This document shows, one piece after another, positions 9,020-18,173 of a stretch of DNA of 64,000 nt. Position 1 is the first letter of the stretch, and each line of letters opens with the position of its first letter. A model generated the notes under the pieces. That model searched no databases. It saw only the letters and a program-made list of their open reading frames with translations, and was not told the DNA's origin. The DNA is from Gammaproteobacteria bacterium (GTDB taxonomy: Bacteria; Pseudomonadota; Gammaproteobacteria; Pseudomonadales; Cellvibrionaceae), in the NCBI GenBank assembly GCA_004172865.1, contig SEBV01000015.1, positions 62,001 to 126,000 of the forward strand. Reading direction: 5' to 3'. The position numbers and the translations under genes were made by a program.

Positions 9020-9434
9020 AACCACTTGCCTCCAAGGTAACAACAGCGCTAAGACTGCCTGAACCAGAAAGCGTAATAGTGGTTGCCGCAGTGCGCCCTA
9101 ACCTATCGTAGCTAAGAATTAATGGCATAGCTGGAGACGTGATCTTAATACCAGATGGAAAACTGAGCGGATAACCTTTGCTATGCACAACGATTGCAGT
9201 TCCGTTGTCAGTGACACTCACTGAAGTCGTTGCAAGGATGACTTGAATATTACCGCGCGCCATTGCGGTTTGTTGAGCAAAAAATAAGGCCGCGATAAGA
9301 TCATCGCGGCCCGCTTGAAGGTTTGCGGAGGTGACGTTACCAAGGCGAGAAAATAACGTTACAGACATTATGCTGATTAGAATAATCACAGCAATTAATT
9401 CAATAAGCGTAAAACCTTTCTCCGCAGACGTCAT
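9009..9434 (-). CDS. mshC: MSHA minor pilin-like protein MshC
   Basis: A prepilin-like protein with the cleavage motif [16 protein letters not shown]. The start at ATG 9434 (MTSAEKG) gives a normal short leader; an in-frame GTG at 9443 is also possible and neither has a strong ribosome-binding site. The protein is about 141 residues and has the GspH-like pattern of early helix plus AALFFAQQTAMARG and a beta-rich end. It follows mshA by 33 bases and overlaps mshD. Its position in the A-C-D-O order supports the name. Confidence 0.85.
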   Translation of the reverse strand: MTSAEKGFTLIELIAVIILISIMSVTLFSRLGNVTSANLQAGRDDLIAALFFAQQTAMARGNIQVILATTSVSVTDNGTAIVVHSKGYPLSFPSGIKITSPAMPLILSYDRLGRTAATTITLSGSGSLSAVVTLEASGYAH

Positions 9435-9467
9435 ATAGATCACGCAAAATTATTTTAATTTCACAGA

Positions 9468-9899
9468 TTAAGGCGTGGCAGGTGCAGTTACATAAATCAA
9501 ATTGAACGCAGATTTTTTAACCACATTACCCTTGGTTAAACTTAATTCACAAGCAACCATATCGCCCAATTTGGTACCTGCTACCGAGCCTGTCGCTGCC
9601 GCTACCGTATAACCTCCAGCTGGCAAGGCACCTCCTTGTAAAACACCTGCAGAAGAAGTACAAAGGGTCATGCCTACTTGAGTTGGACCACCCGATACAC
9701 CGGCAGCAGCAGCAACACCTGCGGCATAATTTAATGCCATACCGCTACTGATATTTGCCGCAACCCCATCAACGGCAGCCTGCTGCGCAGCGCCAGACAT
9801 ATCCACAAATTTTGGCAATGCAGTTGCAGCCAAAATACCCAAAATTACAATAACAGCGATTAACTCAATCAGTGTAAAACCAGATTGCTGACTTTTCAT
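9468..9899 (-). CDS. mshA: MSHA major pilin MshA
   Basis: A 143-residue type IVa-like pilin. The leader MKSQQSG is followed by [26 protein letters not shown], the near-invariant pilin helix with glutamate at position 5. Two cysteines (in TLCTSS and VACELS) could form the C-terminal disulfide loop. It is expected to be the main subunit of the mannose-sensitive-haemagglutinin-type pilus, polymerised by MshE and MshG and exported through MshL. A good ribosome-binding site (GGAGT) precedes it, and 187 bases separate it from the previous gene, room for its own promoter. Confidence 0.92.
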   Translation of the reverse strand: MKSQQSGFTLIELIAVIVILGILAATALPKFVDMSGAAQQAAVDGVAANISSGMALNYAAGVAAAAGVSGGPTQVGMTLCTSSAGVLQGGALPAGGYTVAAATGSVAGTKLGDMVACELSLTKGNVVKKSAFNLIYVTAPATP

Positions 9900-10086
9900 A
9901 GCAAGACTCCAAACGGTGTGTGTTCTATCATTTAAAAAAGTGATGGCTCTACTATCTAAAATTCATTTACAGGAGCCGCAAGATCAAGCTCATCCATGTT
10001 CAGCCGGGTTAGTTCCCGAGTGAAGTGAGTTCTTTGATATGAATATAGACCAATACTGCGAGCTTTCCAGTTAATGCAAAGCCATT

Positions 10087-10653
10087 TTATTTTTTCTCGA
10101 CGGGTGGCGTGTTTAGCTTCATATCGCCTGAGGCAGGAAGATAGTCAAAATACAATTCTTGCGGATGATCGGTGATAAATTCAAAGCGGCATGTTTCTAT
10201 ATCAGGCAAGCTTAAGTGATAGGCACGTGTTCCATATAGGTCACTACCCTCATAAGAAATTGATGGCGAGTTTTGCAAAAAATTATTCCACAAACTTAAA
10301 CAAGTTTTCAGTGAAACATTGGCTAAATCGAGATCGACTGCCAGCGGCCAACCTTTCTCCGAAAATAAAATATTTTTCCCATCAATATTAACTTTGGATA
10401 AATTCGCTTGCGATAAATTGGCTTGGACTGAGTTTGCTTCCGATAAGCGCGCTTGATCTTTTCGCGAAATTAACCAGCGCGCGTGATAATTGTAAACAGC
10501 TGCATTGAAATTATTAGCAGCAATTTCAAAACTAAAACGCTTGGTTTCTTCTGCTAGCTGTAAATAACGTTGAATACCGATCAATACAACCAAGCCTATA
10601 GCAGCCATCACAAAATAAAATTCAAAGCTGGTGAAGCCCAGATTTTTTTTCAT
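10087..10653 (-). CDS. mshF: Prepilin-like MSHA protein, probably MshF
   Basis: A 188-residue protein between mshG and mshA. The N-terminus MKKNLG-FTSFEFYFVMAAIGLVVLIGI is a degenerate prepilin motif: glutamate at mature position 5 is kept, but the usual TLIE is TSFE. It has one membrane helix and then a periplasmic domain. That domain carries a short run of alternating motifs (LSEAN, QANLSQANLS) and two cysteines about 60 residues apart. In Vibrio and Shewanella this interval holds mshF and mshB. The weak pilin motif and the position right after mshG favour MshF; a diverged MshB is the alternative. Confidence 0.6.
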   Translation of the reverse strand: MKKNLGFTSFEFYFVMAAIGLVVLIGIQRYLQLAEETKRFSFEIAANNFNAAVYNYHARWLISRKDQARLSEANSVQANLSQANLSKVNIDGKNILFSEKGWPLAVDLDLANVSLKTCLSLWNNFLQNSPSISYEGSDLYGTRAYHLSLPDIETCRFEFITDHPQELYFDYLPASGDMKLNTPPVEKK

Positions 10654-10678
10654 TATAATAGCCCGATACCTGCATGGA

Positions 10679-11902
10679 TTAATGTTTTTGAATCGAATAC
10701 ATATCCCACATAGGCAAGAAAATACCTAGCGCCAACACAGTAACAAAACCGGCCATAATTATAATCATTAAAGGTTCAATACGGTCGCCAAGTCTTTTGG
10801 TGTCGTATTCAACTTCACGTTCGTAAAATTCAGCGACTTCTGCAAGAAGCGTATCAACCTGGCCACTTTCCTCACCCACTGAAATCATTTGTAAAACTAA
10901 CGGCGTAAACATTCCACTCAGCATATGGGTTTGATACAAACCTTCACCGCGTTCAATGCCTGCCCGAATACCGCGAATTTTATCGCCGAGATACGGGTTA
11001 TCAATAGCGCGAGCGCATAATTCCAACGCATTGGAAATTGGCAGGCCCGCATTTAACATCAGACCAAATGAACGCGCATAGCGAGCCAATGAAGCGCGTT
11101 CAATAATATCCCCGACAATAATTAGCGTTAATTTTTTATGCCCCCACCAACGGCTGCCATTGTGCGTTTTTATATAATGCGAAAACCACGTTACTGTTCC
11201 AATAATACCAATTAGCATATAAAGCCAATAGGCGACAAAAAAATCGGAAATACCAACCAGAATTCGCGTGGGTAAAGGTAACTGCGCACCAAAATTCGCA
11301 AACATTCCTGCGAAAGCTGGAATAACTTTAATATTAATAATTGCCATCGCAATACTAATGGCAATCAATACAAACATTGGGTAACGAAGCGCAGTCTTGA
11401 TGCTCTTGTTAGTATTTAAATCGCGCTCCATGTACTCACTGAGCTGTTTGAAAACCAAATCAAGGCGACCAGAGTTTTCACCCACACTAACCATGCTGGT
11501 AAATAAATTATTAAATATTTTTGGATGAAAACGCATAGCCGTAGATAGCTCAACACCCGTCTCCAAGCGCTCAATAATATCGTTAAGCGCTTGCTGAAAG
11601 GTATAATTACGTAAAGATGCGGCCAAACCACGCAAACCTTTAACAAGCGGGATACCTGACTTTGAAATGGTATACATTTGCCGGGAAAACATAATTAGCT
11701 CGACGACTTCAACTTTTCCTAAATTCGCCGCGCGTTGAAATCGTTCACTGAGAGATATTTCTATCAGCAATTCTTCCATTGAAACCGGCGTAATACCGCG
11801 GCCAAGTAATTGGTTTGCAGCTGCATCGGTATTAGTCGCATCCACTTGACCGTTAACGAGCCGACCATCAGAATTGCGACCTTTAAATTGATAAATTGCC
11901 AT
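10679..11902 (-). CDS. mshG: MSHA inner-membrane platform protein MshG
   Basis: A 407-residue GspF/PilC-family protein that forms the inner-membrane platform on which the ATPase acts. It starts MAIYQFKGRNSDGRLVNGQV, as PilC/GspF proteins do, and has two T2SSF repeats, about residues 70-195 (FSRQMYTISKSGIPLV, VSVGENSGRLD) and 270-395 (ARSFGLMLNAGLPI, ISVGEESGQVD), each followed by membrane segments. The length agrees with the family. It lies 81 bases after mshE, with an AT-rich inverted repeat in the gap, and 25 bases before the F-like gene. Confidence 0.93.
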   Translation of the reverse strand: MAIYQFKGRNSDGRLVNGQVDATNTDAAANQLLGRGITPVSMEELLIEISLSERFQRAANLGKVEVVELIMFSRQMYTISKSGIPLVKGLRGLAASLRNYTFQQALNDIIERLETGVELSTAMRFHPKIFNNLFTSMVSVGENSGRLDLVFKQLSEYMERDLNTNKSIKTALRYPMFVLIAISIAMAIINIKVIPAFAGMFANFGAQLPLPTRILVGISDFFVAYWLYMLIGIIGTVTWFSHYIKTHNGSRWWGHKKLTLIIVGDIIERASLARYARSFGLMLNAGLPISNALELCARAIDNPYLGDKIRGIRAGIERGEGLYQTHMLSGMFTPLVLQMISVGEESGQVDTLLAEVAEFYEREVEYDTKRLGDRIEPLMIIIMAGFVTVLALGIFLPMWDMYSIQKH

Positions 11903-11939
11903 AGAATTTCAACGTTATAAACAATGACATGATTTTTTC

Positions 11940-11973
11940 GAATATTATTTTCAAATTACTGAAAATAATATTC
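11940..11973. repeat. Perfect 14-bp inverted repeat between mshE and mshG
   Basis: The arms GAATATTATTTTCA (11940-11953) and TGAAAATAATATTC (11960-11973) are exact reverse complements around a 6-base loop. It lies in the 81-base gap downstream of mshE and upstream of mshG. No T-run follows on the minus strand, so it is not a standard terminator. It may be an mRNA processing or stability hairpin inside the operon, or a protein site. Confidence 0.6.
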
Positions 11974-11983
11974 TTATCTATTT

Positions 11984-13705
11984 TTAAACCAGCTCTTCAA
12001 TTTGGGCGGTAATACTCATAACCTCATCCAACGTAGTAATCCCCTGCTCCGCATATTCCAAAGCTGCCTGACTCAAGGTTTTAAAATTAGGGCTTTCACT
12101 TGCCGCGTTTGCAAAGGCGTTGATATCAGATGTACGCAACGCTTCCGCCATAGGAGCATTGAGTTCCAACATTTCAAAAACACCAATGCGGCCGCGATAA
12201 CCTGTGTTATTGCAATGTGGGCAACCTGCGCCTTGTTTAAACTGAAAACCACTTGCACTTTTCCCTTTGGAAATACTGGCGATTAGTTGCAACTCATTAG
12301 CATCGGGCTCATGGTTTTGAACACAGCTAGAACAAATTCGACGAACCAATCGTTGTGCAACCACAGCTTTCAACGCTGTTGCCACTAAATAACCATCTAC
12401 ACCAATATCTAATAATCGCAGCGCGGAACTGATAGCGTCGTTAGTATGCAAAGTTGATAAAACCAAATGGCCTGTCATTGATGCACGCAATGCAATCTCT
12501 GCAGATTCCGCATCGCGAATCTCACCGACCAATAAAATATCCGGGTCCTGACGCAAAGTTGCGCGCAACACACTACTAAAGGTTAAACCGATTTTTTCAT
12601 GCAGCTGAACCTGACTAATACGCGGTAAACGATATTCAACCGGATCTTCAACGGTGATGATTTTTTTCTGCGGTTTATTAAGTTCAGAAAGCGCGCCGTA
12701 AAGCGTTGTAGTTTTACCGCTACCTGTTGGGCCAGTTACTAATACCAAACCATGGGGGCGCGTAATTATTTTACGAAATCGCGTTACCAAGTGCGGAGGC
12801 ATTCCGACACTATCAAGACTGCGCACACCGTCTGTGTGATCTAGCAAGCGCATTACTACAGATTCACCGAATTGCACCGGCATAGTCGATAAACGCACAT
12901 CAATATTATGATGTTTAACTTTTAAATTAAAACGACCATCTTGCGGTAAACGTTTTTCAGAAATATCCAAACTCGCCATTAATTTAATACGCACTACCAA
13001 CGCGGATGCAATGCGCTTTTCATTCATCACCTGCTCAATTAATTCGCCGTCGATCCGGTTGCGAATGCGCAATACTTTTTCGTCAGGTTCGATATGAATA
13101 TCTGAAGCTTTGTTGGTAAGCGCTTCTTCAAATATTTTTTGAAGTAACTTAACTACTGGCGCGTCGCTATCCGCTGAGTCTGCAATAAAACTATCGAGAT
13201 CGACTGCAGATTCCTGCAATTCTTCGTCAAGTTCGCCAGCAAGCGTTGCAATTTCACTGGCGCGACTGTAAGCAATATCCAAAATATCCAGCAACTCGGA
13301 CTCACGCACCACCGCCGGTTTTAGATTTTTCTGCAGGATGCGTTGCAGTTCATCCAAACAAAAAATGTCAGTTGGGTCTGCCATCCCCAACAATATGCCA
13401 TCAAAATCCTCACGAAGAACCATAACGCGATAACGGCGTGCGCTCGTCTCAGGCAAGGTTTGAACTAAGTCTTTATCAAAACGAAATTGTTTCAACTGTA
13501 CAAATGGAATTTGTAATTGGGTGGACAACAAATTAAGTAATTCATTTTCATCCACATAACCCAAATCAACTAATTGATTGCCGAGTTTGCGACCACTTAA
13601 TTTCTGCTCTTGCAGTGCATGCGCCAGCTGCGATTCGGTAATCATATTTTTTTCGACGAGTAAGTCGCCGATACGAATACGCTTGGGTGCCGATGAATTA
13701 AACAT
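11984..13705 (-). CDS. mshE: MSHA extension ATPase MshE
   Basis: A 573-residue GspE/PilB-type ATPase that powers pilus extension. The start is ATG 13705; the frame is open to 13735, but family members start near here. Residues about 8-70 form the MshEN domain, with two motif halves (RIGDLLVEKNMITESQLAHAL and KLGNQLVDLGYVDENELLNLL) that bind c-di-GMP in Vibrio MshE. Walker A GPTGSGKT is near 325-332, Walker B DPDILLVGEIRD follows, and a four-cysteine zinc site (CSSC ... CPHC) lies near the end. The gene starts 7 bases after the stop of mshN. Confidence 0.95.
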   Translation of the reverse strand: MFNSSAPKRIRIGDLLVEKNMITESQLAHALQEQKLSGRKLGNQLVDLGYVDENELLNLLSTQLQIPFVQLKQFRFDKDLVQTLPETSARRYRVMVLREDFDGILLGMADPTDIFCLDELQRILQKNLKPAVVRESELLDILDIAYSRASEIATLAGELDEELQESAVDLDSFIADSADSDAPVVKLLQKIFEEALTNKASDIHIEPDEKVLRIRNRIDGELIEQVMNEKRIASALVVRIKLMASLDISEKRLPQDGRFNLKVKHHNIDVRLSTMPVQFGESVVMRLLDHTDGVRSLDSVGMPPHLVTRFRKIITRPHGLVLVTGPTGSGKTTTLYGALSELNKPQKKIITVEDPVEYRLPRISQVQLHEKIGLTFSSVLRATLRQDPDILLVGEIRDAESAEIALRASMTGHLVLSTLHTNDAISSALRLLDIGVDGYLVATALKAVVAQRLVRRICSSCVQNHEPDANELQLIASISKGKSASGFQFKQGAGCPHCNNTGYRGRIGVFEMLELNAPMAEALRTSDINAFANAASESPNFKTLSQAALEYAEQGITTLDEVMSITAQIEELV

Positions 13706-13712
13706 GTTTATC

Positions 13713-15119
13713 TCACTCACTGCGCAAGGCAGCAATTCGTTGGTCTGTATATTGTTTTACCTGCTCCTGAATTTGCGGATATTCTCGCAAACGCTGGTAA
13801 GCCTGTAGCGCGCTTTTATGTTGCGATAAACCATCGTAAGCCAGCGCAAGCCCCAACCAGTAAGCAGGCTTTTCACCAAAACTATTTATCAAACGCTGAT
13901 AGCTAATTATTGACTGCGGATAATTAGCAGTTTTGTGATATAGACTTGCCAATAGCGATCTGTAACTTTCATTGTTATCGGCAGAATTTAAATTTTTCTC
14001 AAGTAGCGCAATCGCATTTGTGTCGTCGCCATTAATGCTAAGTATCTGCGCCTTTAATTTTGATTTAACATCGATTGGCAAATATGTAGCTTGCTCAGCA
14101 ATAATGTCCGCAGCCGTCGGGTTGTTTTGCTGCAAATAAATATCCGCTAGCAAAGCTACTGACAGTGCTGGCTTTTTTTCCGTAGCTATAAAATTCTTTA
14201 ATAAAGCCTGTGCTTCTGTTTGTTTACCTTTGCTAATTAATTCCTGTGCGTTAAGCACAACTTGTTCGTCTTTCCAACCTGCGTTGGGCGATACGGAAAC
14301 TGAAGGCGCTTCTGCTACGGTAAAAGGTTTAATTGTTTCAGATTTTGACGGCACTGATTTTCTAGATTCTGCTGCCTCTGAAATAGATGACTGAACCGTA
14401 AACTCTCTTGAAGGCTGTTCAGCTATTTCAGTAGAATTAACTTCATGGGCCAGCACATAACGAGCAGATATAAATCTCGCACGTTGATATAAGGCATCAG
14501 CCGCTTGTGAATTTCCTAAAGCAGTTTGCTCTTGCGCTTTAATGAGAAAGCGACCTGCAATTTTATCCAAACCCTCTTTCGCGTCTTCGTTGTCCGCGCT
14601 TATGCTGAGAATTTTTTGATAATAACCGTAAGCATTATCTTCAACCGGTGCAGTTAACCGGTCCATAACAATTGCACGTTCAGCTTGTTGTAGTAAGTCA
14701 TTGATATGATTTTTTAACTCAATGTTTTCTGCACTTTGATTTTTTTGTGAGTTAACAACTGCAACTGGCGGGTCAATTGGAGCAGCAGACACTGAATCAA
14801 CTGCAGCCGCAGCACTGGAAACATTAGTCATTTGGGCTTGTACAATAAGCTCATGGTTAGCTTTTACAGGTTCGGCCTTCTGGACTTGTGGCGAACCGAC
14901 TGCAGGGTTTTGCCTGGAAGAAAATGCTGACCACGCGAATTTCAGCCCCGCTACAACAAAAAAAATAACGATAAATAAAATTAAAAGTTGAACCCTGGAT
15001 GATTGTTTTTTTTGTGCAATTGACGAAGCCTGTAAAAGCGCATCATCGTAGCCTTCAGTGCCATCGGCAACGGATTGACGCCCGGATAAATCACGCAGCA
15101 TATCGTTGAGTAAACTCAC
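13713..15119 (-). CDS. mshN: MSHA biogenesis protein MshN with TPR-like repeats
   Basis: The start is taken as GTG 15119, overlapping the TGA of mshM (GTGA), with GGAG 8 bases upstream. This gives 468 residues beginning VSLLNDMLRDLSGR, which matches the SxxNxMLxDLxxR start of MshN. The frame is open to 15188. One membrane helix at about 43-63 is followed by a long periplasmic domain with a TPR-like region (140-217) and more helical repeats to the end. Residues 140-217 align without gaps to the lipoprotein at 30918-31649. MshN is thought to help assemble the pilus secretion complex; its exact role is not settled. Confidence 0.88.
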   Translation of the reverse strand: MSLLNDMLRDLSGRQSVADGTEGYDDALLQASSIAQKKQSSRVQLLILFIVIFFVVAGLKFAWSAFSSRQNPAVGSPQVQKAEPVKANHELIVQAQMTNVSSAAAAVDSVSAAPIDPPVAVVNSQKNQSAENIELKNHINDLLQQAERAIVMDRLTAPVEDNAYGYYQKILSISADNEDAKEGLDKIAGRFLIKAQEQTALGNSQAADALYQRARFISARYVLAHEVNSTEIAEQPSREFTVQSSISEAAESRKSVPSKSETIKPFTVAEAPSVSVSPNAGWKDEQVVLNAQELISKGKQTEAQALLKNFIATEKKPALSVALLADIYLQQNNPTAADIIAEQATYLPIDVKSKLKAQILSINGDDTNAIALLEKNLNSADNNESYRSLLASLYHKTANYPQSIISYQRLINSFGEKPAYWLGLALAYDGLSQHKSALQAYQRLREYPQIQEQVKQYTDQRIAALRSE

Positions 15120-16036
15120 AAGCTTACTCCTAGCAAGTTTGGCAGAATTAGTGCCGAGGCAACCGCCGCTAGCGCAACGCCAGGCCACAACCAGAAATTC
15201 CGCTTGGCTAGAATGCGGCCTATTGAGCGGCTTTCTTTTGTATCTTGAATTGCGCGTGCCATATGGCTCCGCGTAACTTTTTCACTTTTCTCGCCATAAG
15301 CAGCGAGCATGGCTTTATGGGAAATCACATTAATTAAACGCGGAACGCCACCAGAGGCACGGTAGAGTAATCCCACAGCTGCGCGCGAAAATAAATTTGC
15401 TCCGCGATAACCCGCCGAACTTAAACGATAGCTAACGTAATTGGCCAAACTATCGCGAGGAATGCCTTGCAAATATTCTGAGAAAACAATGCGCTGTTTC
15501 AATTGACGTAAATCAGAACGATTTAGTAAGTCATCCAGTTCTGGCTGACCGATTAACACTACTTGTAATAATTTATTTTTTTCAGTTTCCAAATTAGTGA
15601 GCAATCGCAACGCTTCAATTGTTTCGCGCGGCATAGCTTGGGCTTCATCCACAATCAACACGACTTGTTTTTTCTGTTGCGCAAGATCAACCAAACGCTG
15701 GTTGATTTCTCGCAGCAATTGATAGGAAGGCATTTCGGGAGAATAAGCAATTCCAATTTCTTCAGCCAAAAACCATTTAAGTTCTTCAGGCGTTAGATAA
15801 GGATTAGGGATGTAAGCGGTGAGAAAATTACTGCCAAGACTTGCCAATAATTTTCGGCTTAATAACGTTTTTCCAGTGCCAACTTCGCCAACGATTTTTA
15901 TGAAGCCTTCACTGTGGCGCAATGCTAATAATAATGTGCTAAGCACTTCGCGGTGACTCTGACTATTGAAGAAAAACTGCGTGTCAGGTGTCAGCGAAAA
16001 CGGATGCTCCACTAATCCAAAGTGCTGGCGATACAT
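15116..16036 (-). CDS. mshM: MSHA AAA ATPase MshM
   Basis: A 306-residue ExeA-like ATPase starting at ATG 16036 (MYRQHFGLVEHPFSLTPD), with GAGGT just upstream; the frame is open to 16054. Walker A GEVGTGKT is near residues 50-57 and Walker B VLIVDEAQ near 119-129. The block GGVPRLINVISHKAML in the AAA lid is characteristic. A single hydrophobic segment near the C-terminus (LWPGVALAAVASALILP) suggests attachment to the inner membrane. ExeA-like ATPases help place secretins in the envelope. The stop overlaps the GTG of mshN. Confidence 0.92.
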   Translation of the reverse strand: MYRQHFGLVEHPFSLTPDTQFFFNSQSHREVLSTLLLALRHSEGFIKIVGEVGTGKTLLSRKLLASLGSNFLTAYIPNPYLTPEELKWFLAEEIGIAYSPEMPSYQLLREINQRLVDLAQQKKQVVLIVDEAQAMPRETIEALRLLTNLETEKNKLLQVVLIGQPELDDLLNRSDLRQLKQRIVFSEYLQGIPRDSLANYVSYRLSSAGYRGANLFSRAAVGLLYRASGGVPRLINVISHKAMLAAYGEKSEKVTRSHMARAIQDTKESRSIGRILAKRNFWLWPGVALAAVASALILPNLLGVSL

Positions 16037-16078
16037 AGAAACCTCGGATAACAATTACCCTTCAAGTAAGACGAAAAT

Positions 16079-17824
16079 TTATGGTTTGTTATTATCTTCG
16101 CCAAGATTTTGAATACGTTTTTCACTTTGTTCCAATTCGTTTTGCCAAGTGTTGCTATCGACAACAATGGGGCGTAACAAAATAACTAATTCAGTTTTGG
16201 TTCTTGCTTTGCTCTTTGTACGAAACAAACTATTTACCAGCGGAATATCACCAAGCACAGGTCGTTTGCCATCACTATTACGTTTGTTTTCTTGCATCAA
16301 ACCACCCAATACAATGACTTGACCATTTTGCGCTTTGACAATGCTGTCTGATTCACGAATTCCGCGTAACGCTAACGGCAACGAAAAATCCTGACTGCCA
16401 ACAGTAAAGTTTTTTTGTTGATCAGTAACTTCACTAACTACTGGGTGTATGTGTAAAACCACCTCGCCTTCTTCAGAAATTTGCGGTGTAACATCTAAGG
16501 ATATGCCGCTGAAAAATGGTGACAACTCAATGTTAGGCGTACTCGAAACAGAAGTGGCATTTGAGGTGGTATTATTGGAAATACCTGTTACAAAATATTC
16601 ATCCGACCCAACACGAATAATAGCTTTTTGGTTATTTACGGTAGACACACGTGGGCTTGACAAAACTTGTACCGATCCTTGAGTCTCAAGCAAGGACAAC
16701 ACTTTAGTTATGTCTTGAATTGCGAGCACCGACGTAAACGCTTTACTTGCATCGACTACGTTTGGATCTGGAATATTATTAAACGATCCATACGTTGTAT
16801 TTTTTGAATATGCTTGCTGCAAGCTACCACTTATAGCGTTCCAATTCACACCCGCTTCAAAACCGTCGTTTAAACTGACTTCCAAGATTTTCGCTTCAAG
16901 AATTACTTGACGCTTCACGCTCAACTCAGAGCGCTCTAAAAATTCACGCACAGCACTCAACTCACTCGGCAATGCTTTTACAACAATCATTCCTGCTTGT
17001 GGCGATATAGTGACAGTACGACTTTCACTTTCTCCACCAATAATTGATACAACGGTGCTATGCAAGCTTGACCAAAAATCGGTGTGATTCAATGTTTGTA
17101 CGCGTGAGCCAGGGGTAATGCCCTGCCCTTGACCGCTACTGCCACCGTTTCCTGACTTATTATTATTTTGCGCGGACTCCAACATACCTAATAAATTCGC
17201 AGTATCGCCACCACTATTTGAAGAACCGCCAGATGAACCACCATTATTGTTACTATTCTGACTATTAGATTGAGCACGGCCAATCAATACCGCCGTATCT
17301 GAAACACCTACGCGTTGCACATCCAAATAATTAATATGGAAAACTTCGGTGCGCAACGCGTTTGCATAAATAGTGTAAATGCCACGATCTTGCTTATATT
17401 CATAACCATAAATATCACGCGTTACACGCAACACATCTTCAACAGTGACATTTTTCAAATCGAGAGAAATATTTCCACTCACTTCAGGGTGTACAACTAC
17501 GTTAATACCAGTGCCGTTCACCAAACCTAGAAAGAACTCTTTTGCAGGAACGGAACGTACAGACACATCAAAACGTTCAGTGAATTTTTTACCGCTGGCA
17601 GTTTTAATAGTGTTGTTATCTAAAAGTGCTTTAGTCACTTCGTCAGGCACTGGCGTTGCTTTTTTATTGCGCTCGGCCTGTTCTGCAACAATTGCGCTCA
17701 TTTCATTTTCAACAGGATTTTTCTTATTGCCATTATTTGAGCAACTATTAATAAACACCGATGCCACTACAAAGAGCGACAAATACAGCCGGTGAAAAAA
17801 AACTCTGTTATTTTTTAATGGCAT
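16079..17824 (-). CDS. mshL: MSHA outer-membrane secretin MshL
   Basis: A 581-residue secretin that forms the outer-membrane channel for the pilus. ATG 17824 is chosen because GGAG lies 8 bases upstream; ATG 17830 and TTG 17845 are in frame but badly spaced. A lipoprotein signal ends at FINSC (Cys about 28). An STN-like domain (ISLDLKNVTVEDVLRVTRDIYGYEY) follows, then a Gly/Ser/Asn-rich insertion near 190-230, and the secretin domain with its conserved end GDIPLVNSLFRTKSKARTKTEL. The gap to mshK is 21 bases. Confidence 0.94.
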   Translation of the reverse strand: MPLKNNRVFFHRLYLSLFVVASVFINSCSNNGNKKNPVENEMSAIVAEQAERNKKATPVPDEVTKALLDNNTIKTASGKKFTERFDVSVRSVPAKEFFLGLVNGTGINVVVHPEVSGNISLDLKNVTVEDVLRVTRDIYGYEYKQDRGIYTIYANALRTEVFHINYLDVQRVGVSDTAVLIGRAQSNSQNSNNNGGSSGGSSNSGGDTANLLGMLESAQNNNKSGNGGSSGQGQGITPGSRVQTLNHTDFWSSLHSTVVSIIGGESESRTVTISPQAGMIVVKALPSELSAVREFLERSELSVKRQVILEAKILEVSLNDGFEAGVNWNAISGSLQQAYSKNTTYGSFNNIPDPNVVDASKAFTSVLAIQDITKVLSLLETQGSVQVLSSPRVSTVNNQKAIIRVGSDEYFVTGISNNTTSNATSVSSTPNIELSPFFSGISLDVTPQISEEGEVVLHIHPVVSEVTDQQKNFTVGSQDFSLPLALRGIRESDSIVKAQNGQVIVLGGLMQENKRNSDGKRPVLGDIPLVNSLFRTKSKARTKTELVILLRPIVVDSNTWQNELEQSEKRIQNLGEDNNKP

Positions 17825-17845
17825 AGCCATAACTCCATAAAGCAA

Positions 17846-18172
17846 TTATTTGCGAATAGCCGTGTTGTTTAATGCCACGCGCCAGACTTTACCGTTTTGC
17901 TGTAGCGTAACCGCGTCAGCATCAATTCTTTTTACAAGTGCTCCAATATTTTTTACGGTTTGGTTCTCCTTCACTACCTCACCATTGATAATGGCAACCT
18001 TGCGCTCACTTGAAATTAATATACTTGTCACTGTAATAGGATTTGTTGCAGTTCCAGTGCCAGCACTTGTCGAGCCTGAAAAACCGAGCGGCGCAGTTGG
18101 ATCAGCAACAGGGTCAGCTGCCTGAATATTGGCCGCGCAAAACAATAAACCTGATGCCAATAGCCATAACAT
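17846..18172 (-). CDS. mshK: MSHA biogenesis protein MshK
   Basis: A small periplasmic protein of 108 residues from ATG 18172. TTG 18184 and GTG 18181 are also in frame. It has a signal peptide (MLWLLASGLLFCAANIQA) and then DPVADPTAPLGF, which matches the DPTxPP start typical of MshK and pilus assembly proteins of the GspC/PilP kind. The conserved core is ITVTSILISSERKVAIINGEVV. It probably contacts the secretin from the periplasm. The start overlaps the mshJ stop. Confidence 0.8.
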   Translation of the reverse strand: MLWLLASGLLFCAANIQAADPVADPTAPLGFSGSTSAGTGTATNPITVTSILISSERKVAIINGEVVKENQTVKNIGALVKRIDADAVTLQQNGKVWRVALNNTAIRK

Positions 18173-18173
18173 T

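Noticed and set aside
10087-10653. Naming the prepilin-like gene mshB
   Set aside because: Its cleavage motif is degenerate and it follows mshG directly; MshB usually has a full FTLIE motif. MshF is the better, still uncertain, choice.
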